Shown one piece after another: positions 17,109 through 24,746 of a stretch of DNA of 64,000 nt. Origin of the DNA: Planctomycetota bacterium (GTDB lineage Bacteria > Planctomycetota > UBA8742 > UBA2392); NCBI GenBank assembly GCA_020425605.1, contig JAGQRH010000009.1, positions 61,031-125,030 on the forward strand. The letters are read 5' to 3'. Made by a program: the position numbers and the translations under genes. The notes beneath the pieces are model-generated. The model made no database searches. It saw nothing but the letters and a program-made list of their open reading frames with translations, and had not been told where the DNA came from. Numbering within the stretch: position 1 is the stretch's first letter; every line of letters starts with the position of its first letter.

Positions 17109-17678
17109 CTAAGGCTGCTTCGCCCACAGCCCGATCTTCTCGCGCTTGGCCATGTTCTCGGCCGCAGTCATGCGGTCGCGCAGCTCCGTGCCCTCGAACT
17201 CGCGCACGTCACGAATCCGCACCAGGCCTTTGCTCAGCAGCGCCATGTTCACGTTCACGTAGCCGCCGGAGATTTCCTTGCCGGTATCAGGGTCGCGGGC
17301 GCGCAGATAGACCATTCCGTAGATCGTGTTGCTGTCGAGATCGCTGTCGAGTGACGGCTTGATGTAGATCTCGTCCTCCGGCGCCAGGTACTTGGCCATC
17401 CATTCCTGCGCCTCGGCGTAGGTGTTGGGCGCTTCGTCTTCCGGTAGGCCCTCTACGCCCAGCAGGCGAATCTCGCGCTCGGTGGGGGTGTCGCCATTCA
17501 CGATCATGCGGTCCGGCGGGTAGATGTGCGTCGGGCGTGCGATGATCCGCCCGGAATCGTCGATCACCAGTTCTTTCTCAAGCTCGACAGGCTTGACCGG
17601 GTTGCCACGGTCATCCACCTGCTGGCTGATGCAACCCGAGAGCAGACACACGGCTATGATGATGAGCAATGATCGCAT
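17109..17678 (-). CDS. Lipoprotein with staphylococcal-nuclease-like domain
   Basis: A 189-residue lipoprotein with a short signal and lipobox LSGC. The mature part has SNase-fold hallmarks: REIRLLGVEGLPEDE (family usually RLxGIDxPE), then YAEAQEWMAKYL, VNMALLSKGLVRI and AAENMAKREKIGLW. The catalytic arginine and acid positions are only partly recognisable, so nuclease activity is uncertain. The ATG is preceded by GGGGAAG; an upstream in-frame ATG at 17747 would put extra residues before the signal and is less likely. It is divergent from the kinase gene. It could degrade extracellular DNA or be a non-catalytic TNase-fold protein. Confidence 0.75.
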   Translation of the reverse strand: MRSLLIIIAVCLLSGCISQQVDDRGNPVKPVELEKELVIDDSGRIIARPTHIYPPDRMIVNGDTPTEREIRLLGVEGLPEDEAPNTYAEAQEWMAKYLAPEDEIYIKPSLDSDLDSNTIYGMVYLRARDPDTGKEISGGYVNVNMALLSKGLVRIRDVREFEGTELRDRMTAAENMAKREKIGLWAKQP

Positions 17679-17821
17679 AGGCTTCCCCGATCGGTGTAAC
17701 GCTTGAGTCCCGCATACGTTGGCAACTGGGGCCGGGAAGGGTAGCATAGCATCCTGTCAACGCAGTGCGTCGACAGGTACGTTTGCTGCGCAAACCCCCA
17801 ATCCCCCTGGCCAGGGTATCC

Positions 17822-20020
17822 ATGGCATCCGACAACTCGGCATTCAAGCTGATCGGCCAGACCATCGGCGGCTGCAAGATCAAGAAACTTCTCGGCACGG
17901 GCGGTATGGGTGCTGTGTACCTGGCCAACCAGGAAAGCCTGGGCAAAGAAGTTGCCCTCAAGATCCTCGATGAGCGCTGGGCAGCCCATGAGCGCCACAT
18001 TGAAGGCTTCCTGCGCGAGGCCCGCCTCGCCGCCAAGCTCGAGGACGAGCACATCATCCAGATCTACGACGTCGGCACGGACCGTAATTACAACTTCATC
18101 GTCATGCAGTTCGCCCGCGGCGAGAACCTCAAGGACCGCCTCAAGCGCGGGCCGCTCGAGATCGAAGAAGCCCTCGGCTACATCGAGGGCGTCGCGCGCG
18201 GCATCAGCGCCGCCCACAAGTTCAACATCGTTCACCGCGACATCAAACCCGGCAACCTCGTCATTGGCGACGACGGCATCATCAAGATCCTCGACTTCGG
18301 CCTCGCGCGCCTCGAAGAGGGCGAAAAAGACAAGTCGCAAGGCCAGTTCATGGGCAGCGTCGCCTACATGGCGCCCGAGCAGTCCGAATACATGCCCGTC
18401 GACGCCCGCACCGACATCTACAGCCTCGGCATCACGGCCTACCAGTGCCTGACCGGCACCCTGCCGTTCCGCGGCGAGAACAACTTCGACCTGATCGTCA
18501 AACACCATTGCGAGGAAGCGCCGGCCCCCAGCGTCGTCCGCCACGACGTGCCGCTGACACTCAGCCGCGTCGCCCTGCGCATGATCGCCAAGAACCCGGC
18601 CGACCGCTACGCCAACATTGACGACGTGCTTCTCGACCTCAAGCTCATGCGCCGCCACCAGCTTCCAGCCGCGCCCGAGCCCTGGTCACGCCGCCCGCTC
18701 AACCCGCATCCGGTTGATCTCACGGCCATCAAATCCGAGGAGATGTACCGCAACGCACTCAAGGCCCAGCGCGCGTGCTTCGTCGACAACAAGCCGGTCG
18801 TGCCGATGCGTGAGCTGATGCCCAAGATGGGCGTCGTCTACCGTGCCAGCAACGACCCGGACCTCGTGCCCGCCAGCTTTCTCGAGGTCAAGGGCGGCGA
18901 AAAACGCATGCCGCTGGCGTTCGCGGCCATGAAGCAGTTCGAGCTGCGCGACATCAAAGGCGACCTCGAATACGCCGAGCGCTTTAGAATCTTCAACCAC
19001 GCCGAAAGGCTCGTGATCCGCGTGAAAGGCCAGAAGAGCCTCGGCATCACCGAGGTGCAGCGCCTGTTTGATCTGCTGGAAGCCCTGCCCACCGAGATCC
19101 GCAGCATCGCCGTCGCGCTCGAGCCCGAGTACTCGGCCATGGGCAGCGACATCCGCTGGGTGGTGGACACCTACAACATTCTCGACAAGCGCAACTGCGC
19201 GTTCACGCTGATCGTGGGCTCCATGGAGAACCACACTACCTTCGTGAACCTCGGCATCGACAGCCACATCAAGCTCGAGCTCGAGCTCGAACGCAGCGCC
19301 AGCATCAGCCTGGAGCGCCTCAAGCCGGATGAAAGCGGCGTCGTGGCCGAAGTCGGCGAAGACTCGGGCTACGTAAAAGGCAGCGGCGAGCCCGACCTGA
19401 CCCCCGGCGCATGGGCCCTCGTCGGCCAGATCCGCGAGCTGCTTTCCAGCAACGAGCCCGTCGAGGCCGCGCGCGCCTGGCGCCGCCTCGCGGCCGAGGG
19501 GCTGGACCGGCTGCAGCTCCACTCGCTGCACGAGTTAAAGGAAAGCATCTACGACGCGCTGCTGGCGATCGCAAAAGAGACCTACGACGCCGACGACTTC
19601 GAGAGCGCGACCGAGCTGTTTAACCAGCTGATCGACCTCGAGCCCGGGCGCTACGAGGGGCATTACTATAAAGGCCTGCTGCTCAAGGCCGACGGCAAGC
19701 TGGAGTACGCGCAGGCATTCCTGACGCAGGCAATACTCGCCGCCCCCGACGAGGCCGACCTGTTCTACCACCGCGCCATCGTCCGCAGCCGCGTGGACGA
19801 CCTGGAGGGAGCATTACGCGACCTCGACATGTGTTTAACCCACAACCCGCGGCTGGTGAACGCCTACTACAACCGCGCCAAGCTGCATAAGCGCATGGGC
19901 CGCGACGACCTAAGCAAGCGCGACCTGTCGATGTACGAGCGCCTGAGCGGCAAAAAAGTAAGCCGCAGCGTCAAAGCCCCAGCCACAAGACCACCCACCA
20001 AAGCCGCCGAACCGGAGTAG
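17822..20020 (+). CDS. Ser/Thr protein kinase with STAS-like and TPR domains
   Basis: A 732-residue cytoplasmic protein. The Hanks-type kinase domain spans about residues 12-280: glycine loop GTGGMGAVYLA, VALKIL lysine, catalytic HRDIKPGNL, DFGLARL, and the PEQ and D-Y-S-LG motifs. A segment at about residues 380-500 looks like a STAS domain (RLVIRVKGQ, SDIRWVVDTYNIL, TLIVGSMENHTTFVNLG), the fold of anti-anti-sigma factors, without the usual DSSG phosphorylation loop. TPR repeats fill the C-terminus (FNQLIDLEPGRYEGHYYKG, AYYNRAKLHKRMGR). No membrane helix is evident. The start is the ATG before MASDNS, since upstream codons are not conserved-looking. It probably combines phosphorylation with protein-protein sensing. 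Confidence 0.9.
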   Translation: MASDNSAFKLIGQTIGGCKIKKLLGTGGMGAVYLANQESLGKEVALKILDERWAAHERHIEGFLREARLAAKLEDEHIIQIYDVGTDRNYNFIVMQFARGENLKDRLKRGPLEIEEALGYIEGVARGISAAHKFNIVHRDIKPGNLVIGDDGIIKILDFGLARLEEGEKDKSQGQFMGSVAYMAPEQSEYMPVDARTDIYSLGITAYQCLTGTLPFRGENNFDLIVKHHCEEAPAPSVVRHDVPLTLSRVALRMIAKNPADRYANIDDVLLDLKLMRRHQLPAAPEPWSRRPLNPHPVDLTAIKSEEMYRNALKAQRACFVDNKPVVPMRELMPKMGVVYRASNDPDLVPASFLEVKGGEKRMPLAFAAMKQFELRDIKGDLEYAERFRIFNHAERLVIRVKGQKSLGITEVQRLFDLLEALPTEIRSIAVALEPEYSAMGSDIRWVVDTYNILDKRNCAFTLIVGSMENHTTFVNLGIDSHIKLELELERSASISLERLKPDESGVVAEVGEDSGYVKGSGEPDLTPGAWALVGQIRELLSSNEPVEAARAWRRLAAEGLDRLQLHSLHELKESIYDALLAIAKETYDADDFESATELFNQLIDLEPGRYEGHYYKGLLLKADGKLEYAQAFLTQAILAAPDEADLFYHRAIVRSRVDDLEGALRDLDMCLTHNPRLVNAYYNRAKLHKRMGRDDLSKRDLSMYERLSGKKVSRSVKAPATRPPTKAAEPE

Positions 20021-20030
20021 GACAAAACCA

Positions 20031-20054
20031 AAGCCCAGCCCGCAAGGGCTGGGG
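20031..20054 (-). repeat. REP-like palindrome 1 (inverted copy)
   Basis: A perfect hairpin with arms CCCAGCCC and GGGCTGGG around GCAA. Read on the minus strand, with its flank GCTTTGGTTT, it matches the copy at 21390 almost base for base. It faces copy 2 and forms an inverted pair with it downstream of the RAYT gene. Confidence 0.75.
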
Positions 20055-20087
20055 AAAATCACGCGATGGCCAGGACTCGACCATTCA

Positions 20088-20117
20088 CACCCCAGCCCTC
20101 GCGGGCCGGGCTCCGTT
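20088..20117 (+). repeat. REP-like palindrome 2
   Basis: CCCAGCCC, TCGC, GGGCCGGG with a single mismatch in the stem, then CTCCGTTT. It lies at the 3' end of the RAYT gene and touches its stop codon. With copy 1 it forms an inverted pair about 35 bases apart, like a REPIN. Confidence 0.72.
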
Positions 20118-20614
20118 TAGACTTCTGGCAGGTCCGGTCCTTGGCCATTGATGACGTAGTCGGCCGCAGCAGCCAAGTCTTCTGCGTTCCACAACCAACG
20201 CCGACTTCCGCCCTTCGTCCAGACAGATGTGTCTTTATCAACCAGTCCTGCCTCCCGAAGCGCTCGAGTGGCCCAGGCCTTCAGCGTATTCAGAATCCGC
20301 GCTGGATCAGCCGTAGCCAGAACCACCATATGTGCATGGTTCGTGCGCACGTTCACCGCGCGAAGCACGTAGCCACGGTGTTCGCAGTCTCGCTCGATAG
20401 CTTCTCTCACGGCTCGGCGCATCGGTCCGCTGAGCAGCGTTTGGCCATGTTTCAGCAAGCTTCGATGGGTGCGTTCAAGCGTTAGATTTGGGGCTAGGAA
20501 CTTCTCTCGGATCGTCTCGCCCTTGCGGTTCACCGACCAGCGATCGTCGCCGTGCAACCAAGTGCCATAGGTTGTCCAAGTGAAGAAGAACCCGATCGGA
20601 TCATTGAACCGCAT
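20117..20614 (-). CDS. REP-associated tyrosine transposase (RAYT, Y1 family)
   Basis: A 165-residue Y1/IS200-related HUH nuclease. The HUH motif is seen as HAH in VRTNHAHMVVLA, and the catalytic tyrosine is probably in AADYVINGQG near the C-terminus. The N-terminus has the family's FTWTTYGTWLHGD. RAYTs are single-copy domesticated relatives of IS200 transposases that act on REP palindromes. Four REP-like palindromes surround this gene, in both orientations. A TAGGCT hexamer ends six bases before the ATG, so it may be leaderless. The frame looks intact and presumably active. Confidence 0.88.
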   Translation of the reverse strand: MRFNDPIGFFFTWTTYGTWLHGDDRWSVNRKGETIREKFLAPNLTLERTHRSLLKHGQTLLSGPMRRAVREAIERDCEHRGYVLRAVNVRTNHAHMVVLATADPARILNTLKAWATRALREAGLVDKDTSVWTKGGSRRWLWNAEDLAAAADYVINGQGPDLPEV

Positions 20615-20620
20615 GCGGAC

Positions 20621-20626
20621 AGCCTA
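20621..20626 (-). promoter_or_regulatory. -10-like TAGGCT, six bases before RAYT start
   Basis: On the minus strand TAGGCT is followed by six bases and the ATG, consistent with a leaderless transcript. Confidence 0.45.
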
Positions 20627-20630
20627 AGAA

Positions 20631-20655
20631 CCAAAGCCGAGCCCGCGAGAGCCTG
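20631..20655 (-). repeat. REP-like palindrome 3 (degenerate)
   Basis: AAAGCCGAGCCCGCGAGAGCC is a diverged copy in the same orientation as copy 1, just upstream of the RAYT start. The stem is imperfect. Confidence 0.5.
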
Positions 20656-20725
20656 GATCCAGACGTTTGTTGGGCCGGCCGTGAAACAAGCCCGTTTGTA
20701 CCGATGGCCTATTTGGAGCCGCGAA

Positions 20726-21307
20726 GTGAAAGTGAGAAGTCCAGTTCTTGTGGAATCAATTCGGATCTACTTCGGTGTAGGCGTCATGTTGAGCCTCCTT
20801 GTCTCCGGATGTGCGCCGTCCACGGCGGGCAATGGACTCAGCCCGACTCCCCTGTGCGCAGCACCTGCTTCGAATGTGGTCGCGGAATTGCCGGTTGAGG
20901 GCGAGCCTACGAGTTCCGACTCTAACTGGGCGATCCAATACCGTGTCGTGCATAACGAGTCAGAAGTGGCCGAGTTGCCGCCAGAGATTCGAATGGTCTG
21001 GGTTGTCTCGGCTGGCGACGAAACCGTGCGTAGCCTCGTGAGTCGAGCCGAGCTACAAATCAGTCGACTTAATTTGGAAGACGGTGCTTTCACCGACGAG
21101 AGTTTTCGGGACATCGCCCAGATGAGTTCATTGATTCACTTGAATGTATTGCGTTGCCCACGGGTCACCAGCGTAGGCGTCGGGACGCTGAAAGACTTGC
21201 CGCAACTTCGCTCTATTTCGCTCCTTCAGTGCGATGGCATCGGGAGCGATGCCCTCAAGGCATTGCGGGACACGTTCGATGACGCAGTCATGCTTCGAAT
21301 CGAGTAG
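20726..21307 (+). CDS. Lipoprotein with leucine-rich-repeat-like region
   Basis: A 193-residue lipoprotein, probably started by GTG, with GGAG eight bases upstream. The signal ends in the lipobox LVSGC. The C-terminal half has short leucine-rich-like repeats (QISRLNLEDGAFTD, LIHLNVLRCPRVTS, LRSISLLQCDGIGS) with about 24-residue periodicity. The frame is open upstream over the RAYT promoter, but the signal peptide fixes the start. It sits between REP copies 3 and 4. Function unknown; LRR parts usually bind proteins or ligands. Confidence 0.68.
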   Translation: MKVRSPVLVESIRIYFGVGVMLSLLVSGCAPSTAGNGLSPTPLCAAPASNVVAELPVEGEPTSSDSNWAIQYRVVHNESEVAELPPEIRMVWVVSAGDETVRSLVSRAELQISRLNLEDGAFTDESFRDIAQMSSLIHLNVLRCPRVTSVGVGTLKDLPQLRSISLLQCDGIGSDALKALRDTFDDAVMLRIE

Positions 21308-21389
21308 CTAGCCTGCAATTCGAGAATCACTACGGCTTGGCCCGGCAAGGTTGGACGGGTCGCGCGACCGTCGAGATTCATTCCTGCAC

Positions 21390-21420
21390 ACCCCAGCCCT
21401 CGCGGGCTGGGCTTGGGTTT
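21390..21420 (+). repeat. REP-like palindrome 4
   Basis: A perfect hairpin with arms CCCAGCCC and GGGCTGGG around TCGC, followed by CTTGGGTTT. It is in the same orientation as copy 2, shares the CACACC prefix with it, and abuts the stop of the next minus-strand gene. Confidence 0.75.
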
Positions 21421-22162
21421 ACTGGGTTCTTCGCACAACCTTCTTCTCTTCGTCGAGCAGATAGTCGGGCCGTGTGTCCACTCCTTCCCAATTGAGCCAT
21501 GTAGCTCCGTCGCGGCCGATGGCTTGTAGGTGATACTCGTTCCCGTAGTCAATGAAGGAGAACTCGTAGTCGACGATCCCGTCGAACCACCCGTTCCCGG
21601 CCTTGCGAATCCATGTTGTCCGCGGCCCGTCCTCATGTGGTCCGAGCACCTTTTCCGTGCCACTGAGTTCGTAGCCGTCGAACGTTTGGTCGAACGCCGA
21701 GTGCCACAGGAGATGCGTGTGGCGCGTCTCTTCCTCAATGTGCTTCGGCTGCACGTGGATCTCCGTCGGCCTGCCGCCCTTTTCGCCGACCCAGGCGCGC
21801 AGCACGCGCGCCTGCTCGCCGGGTTGATCGACCAGCACGGCCGTCACCCAGTACACGTCTTCGCCGGTACAATTGAAGTCCGGGCGATGCTCCTGCATCT
21901 CGATCACGAAGTGCCCGTCCACTTCACGGGTAACGCACCGGCGCTCGGACCACGACTGCCGCTCGTTCGGGTACCCGTGCGTTTCATACTGGCGATCCCA
22001 GTACTGGCCCACGCGCGGGTTGCTGTGCAGCGCAATGTCGTGCGGCGCTTCAGCTTTCCGCCGCGACGCCCTGTAGTCGGCCGCGGTGAAGTCGTCGCCA
22101 TAGGGCCGGTAAACCGGGCAGCCCGCCAGCAGAAGCATCAGGAACGGAAGGCAAACGCGCAT
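21419..22162 (-). CDS. Lipoprotein of unknown function
   Basis: A 247-residue lipoprotein with a signal ending in the lipobox LLAGC. The mature part is hydrophilic and aromatic-rich (YWDRQYETHGYPNERQSWSE, TTWIRKAGNGWFDG) with two or three cysteines. I do not recognise a family. GTG one codon upstream is also possible, but the ATG sits six bases after a TAGCAT hexamer. The promoter lies inside a sequence repeated about 970 bases away (22168-22181 and 23139-23152). Confidence 0.72.
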   Translation of the reverse strand: MRVCLPFLMLLLAGCPVYRPYGDDFTAADYRASRRKAEAPHDIALHSNPRVGQYWDRQYETHGYPNERQSWSERRCVTREVDGHFVIEMQEHRPDFNCTGEDVYWVTAVLVDQPGEQARVLRAWVGEKGGRPTEIHVQPKHIEEETRHTHLLWHSAFDQTFDGYELSGTEKVLGPHEDGPRTTWIRKAGNGWFDGIVDYEFSFIDYGNEYHLQAIGRDGATWLNWEGVDTRPDYLLDEEKKVVRRTQ

Positions 22163-22167
22163 CACGG

Positions 22168-22251
22168 CATGCTACGGATTTTATGCTTTCGTGACACTTT
22201 GCACCCTTGATTGGGTAGGCTGCTGGCGCGGATGTGGACTTGGAGGTTGCT
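22168..22251 (+). promoter_or_regulatory. Duplicated promoter/leader, copy A
   Basis: Shares with copy B the blocks CATGCTACGGATTT, CTTTCGTGACACTTTGCACC and GGAGGTTGCTATGCGACGC. Each lies at the same distance (84, 61 and 10 bases, measured from the first block, GTGACA and GGAGG) from the ATG. GTGACA with TAGGCT 19 bases on could be the -35/-10. Only the 35 bases between them have diverged. Confidence 0.65.
22169..22174 (-). promoter_or_regulatory. -10-like TAGCAT, six bases before the lipoprotein start
   Basis: On the minus strand TAGCAT is followed by six bases and the ATG at 22162. It lies inside the duplicated block, so plus and minus promoters may overlap here. Confidence 0.4.
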
Positions 22252-23133
22252 ATGCGACGCCTGGCTTTTGGGTGCTTCGTCCTCCTGCTTGCGGCCTGCT
22301 CGGGTGTGCAGCAGGTTGCTGAACCGATTCCATCCGATACAAACGCTTGGACGTTGCCGGATCTTGGAACCGACGAGATTGTCGCCGAGTTTCCTTATGG
22401 TCGGGTCGTTCTGACGCCCAGCCTTGGTGGTGGCGTCGAGGCTGCACGCGGCAGTTGGGACCCTGATGTTGAAGATGCAGGTGTGAGGTTTTGGCGCGCA
22501 GGTCTGGAAGTCCGCTCCGGTCCCTACCTGATTGCTCTGGGCGTCACCCGCGCTGGAGCGAACAAGGCGGATGAGAAGTGTGCCGCAAACTGGGACCTGC
22601 TGGATTTGGGTGCCAAACTGGTGCCCCCGGGCTATGCGCGCCCTGACCACATTGAGGTCAGCCTGCACGATTACTTTCCCTTCTTTGGTGGCGGGCCAAC
22701 GGTCTCAGTTCTCATACGCGGTCGGAATCGCTCGTTGCCGCGAACAACAGAATGGGTACGGCCGGACATTGGCGAGAAGCACATCGAATTCGAATCGCCA
22801 ATCGGGGCTGTAACCGTTGCGCCGGGACTCAATGACGGCTTGGCCGGTGTTTGGTGCAGATGGCGCGTATCAGAGCACGGTCAGGGTGGTGCGGTTCACG
22901 GGACATTGGCCGTACTCAAGATCGGCAGGTCAGTCGTTTCTGCCGGCATGGCAGATATTGGCTCGGCCGGTGGTCTCTCAAACCAGTCCCAGGCGTGGCT
23001 GATGAATGATATCGGCGGCGCACTTGTTCCGCCTGAAAATGCCCATCCGCGCGAGTTGGAGTTTTCGGTCTTCAAGCAGGACGAATTCGGCATCCACAAG
23101 CTCTTCACTCAAACCGTGCCCTTCGCTCCGTAG
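22252..23133 (+). CDS. Lipoprotein with two similar halves, unknown function
   Basis: A 293-residue lipoprotein; the signal MRRLAFGCFVLLLAAC ends in the lipobox LAAC. The mature protein appears to be an internal duplication: AEFPYGRVVLTPSLGGGVEA in the first half matches EFESPIGAVTVAPGLNDGLA in the second, and each half ends near a PP(G/E) followed by a beta-strand-like segment (RPDHIEVSLHDYF, HPRELEFSVFKQ). No known domain is recognised. The start has a good GGAGG. Promoter, ribosome-binding site and first codons are copied in the next gene. Confidence 0.75.
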   Translation: MRRLAFGCFVLLLAACSGVQQVAEPIPSDTNAWTLPDLGTDEIVAEFPYGRVVLTPSLGGGVEAARGSWDPDVEDAGVRFWRAGLEVRSGPYLIALGVTRAGANKADEKCAANWDLLDLGAKLVPPGYARPDHIEVSLHDYFPFFGGGPTVSVLIRGRNRSLPRTTEWVRPDIGEKHIEFESPIGAVTVAPGLNDGLAGVWCRWRVSEHGQGGAVHGTLAVLKIGRSVVSAGMADIGSAGGLSNQSQAWLMNDIGGALVPPENAHPRELEFSVFKQDEFGIHKLFTQTVPFAP

Positions 23134-23138
23134 CAGGC

Positions 23139-23222
23139 CATGCTACGGATTTGATCCTTTCGTGACACTTTGCACCTTGGGCTAGCTAGTGTGCATTCGT
23201 GTGCGAGACGTGGGAGGTTGCT
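23139..23222 (+). promoter_or_regulatory. Duplicated promoter/leader, copy B
   Basis: The second copy of the block described at 22168, with the same spacing to its ATG. GTGACA with TAGTGT 19 bases on is the matching candidate promoter. Confidence 0.65.
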
Positions 23223-24695
23223 ATGCGACGCATGGTTGTGGGGTGCGTGGCTTTGCTGTTGCTGGCCGTGGTGGTGCGGGCTCAGAACGCTGATTCTGTG
23301 GCCTTGCTGAAAGATGCTGACCCTGACAAGCGCGTTGAGGGCGCCAAGCGCCTGCTCAAAGACGGCGACAAGAAGTCCATCAAAGCCGTCATGGAAGCCA
23401 TGGTCGCCGAGCGCGACGGCTTCGCAGGCCGTGAAATGGGCCGCGCGTTCAGCGACCTCAAGTCCAACGAAGGGCTCAACCAGGCCGATTCCTCGGTCAT
23501 GGGCTGCAAGAAAACTGAAGAGATGTTCGCGGCCTACTGGGCGCTGTGCGGCCTCGCGCTTGGCAACACGCCCGAGGGCACCGGCACGCTCAAGAAGGCG
23601 CTGGACAAGAGCCATAAGAAAGACGTCTCGCTGCGCGCCTGCGCACTCGAGGCCGTGGGCGAGGCCGGCCGCGACGACCTTGCCCAGCTCGCGCTCGACA
23701 TCGTCAACGCCTACACGGCCGAGCAGGACAAGGGCAACACGTTTGAAAACCTCGCGGCCATCACGGCCGTGCGCAAGCTGTGCCCCAAGGGCGAAGACCG
23801 CATTGCTCAGAAGCCGTACATCGAGGCGCTGATCCACGTGCTGGAGGCCAGCCAGGACGACCGCATTAAATACTTCGCGGCGCTGGGCCTGAGCCGGATC
23901 AGCGGCAAGCAGGCGTACCTCAGCGCCGGCTGGTGGCGCGCGTGGCTCGCGGGCAATGTTTCGGACGACGCCGGCATGGGCAAGACGGTCGCGTTCTTTG
24001 ACGCGATCGCCGTCGGCACGCGCGTGATCTTCGTGATCGACATCAGCGGCAGCATGGACTGGCCGGCCGACATGGAGTTCGCGAAAGACCCGGTCACCGG
24101 CAAGGGCAAGGACGCCGGGCCGGACTACAGCCAAGTGAAGAGCAAGCTGGACCTGGCGAAGGTCGAGCTGCTGTGGACGCTGTCAAACCTGCCCGAGGAC
24201 TACTACTTCAACATCATCACCTACAGCAAGGACCACCAGTTGATCCTCGCCGATGAGACCGAGCTGGTGGCGGCGACCGACGAGAACAAGCGCAAGTTCG
24301 CGACGGCCGTGTACGGCCTAAAAGCGGGCGGCGGCACGAACATCCACGGCGCGCTGACGCAGGCCTTCGGCGTCGTGCGCAAGGGCAAGGTGAAAGACGA
24401 CCCGGCGCTGGATGCCAAGGCGATGCTTGAGGGCGTAGACACGATCTTCTTTCTCACGGACGGCGAGCCGAGCTGGAGCGACGACAGCACCGGCGAAGGC
24501 TACGTGCACCCGAAGTGGGGCAGCATCGGCAACGGGCGCTACGTGAAGCCGGAGAACATTCTGGCGGACATCACCCGCGTGAACACGTTCCGCAAGGTGG
24601 TCATCCACGCGATCGCGGTCGGCAAAGACGCGAACATGGACATGATGGAAAAGCTCGCCGAGCAGAACCACGGCAAGTACATCAACAGGGGTTAG
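23223..24695 (+). CDS. Secreted HEAT-repeat and von Willebrand A protein
   Basis: A 490-residue exported protein. The signal peptide (GCVALLLLAVVVRAQ) closely resembles that of the preceding gene. Helical HEAT-like repeats run to about residue 235 (LRACALEAVGEAGRDDLAQLA, IKYFAALGLSRISGKQ). A VWA domain follows: the MIDAS motif is DISGSMDW, with FLTDGEPSWSDD and GGGTNIHGAL completing the metal site. VWA domains bind ligands through a metal ion; with HEAT repeats this suggests an adhesion or scaffold protein outside the membrane. GGAGG precedes the ATG. It shares a duplicated promoter with its neighbour. Confidence 0.85.
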   Translation: MRRMVVGCVALLLLAVVVRAQNADSVALLKDADPDKRVEGAKRLLKDGDKKSIKAVMEAMVAERDGFAGREMGRAFSDLKSNEGLNQADSSVMGCKKTEEMFAAYWALCGLALGNTPEGTGTLKKALDKSHKKDVSLRACALEAVGEAGRDDLAQLALDIVNAYTAEQDKGNTFENLAAITAVRKLCPKGEDRIAQKPYIEALIHVLEASQDDRIKYFAALGLSRISGKQAYLSAGWWRAWLAGNVSDDAGMGKTVAFFDAIAVGTRVIFVIDISGSMDWPADMEFAKDPVTGKGKDAGPDYSQVKSKLDLAKVELLWTLSNLPEDYYFNIITYSKDHQLILADETELVAATDENKRKFATAVYGLKAGGGTNIHGALTQAFGVVRKGKVKDDPALDAKAMLEGVDTIFFLTDGEPSWSDDSTGEGYVHPKWGSIGNGRYVKPENILADITRVNTFRKVVIHAIAVGKDANMDMMEKLAEQNHGKYINRG

Positions 24696-24713
24696 GTGTT
24701 TGGAACAAACACC
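24695..24713 (+). terminator. Hairpin at the stop of the VWA gene
   Basis: Perfect 8-base arms (GGTGTTTG and CAAACACC) around GAA, overlapping the stop codon. There is no T-run, so the terminator role is uncertain. Confidence 0.4.
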
Positions 24714-24746
24714 GCGCGGGCTCAGAGCACGGCCAAGCACCAATCA

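Noticed and set aside
18686..19531. Minus-strand 281-codon frame inside the kinase gene
   Set aside because: A shadow of the kinase frame caused by high GC; no start signal and no family resemblance.
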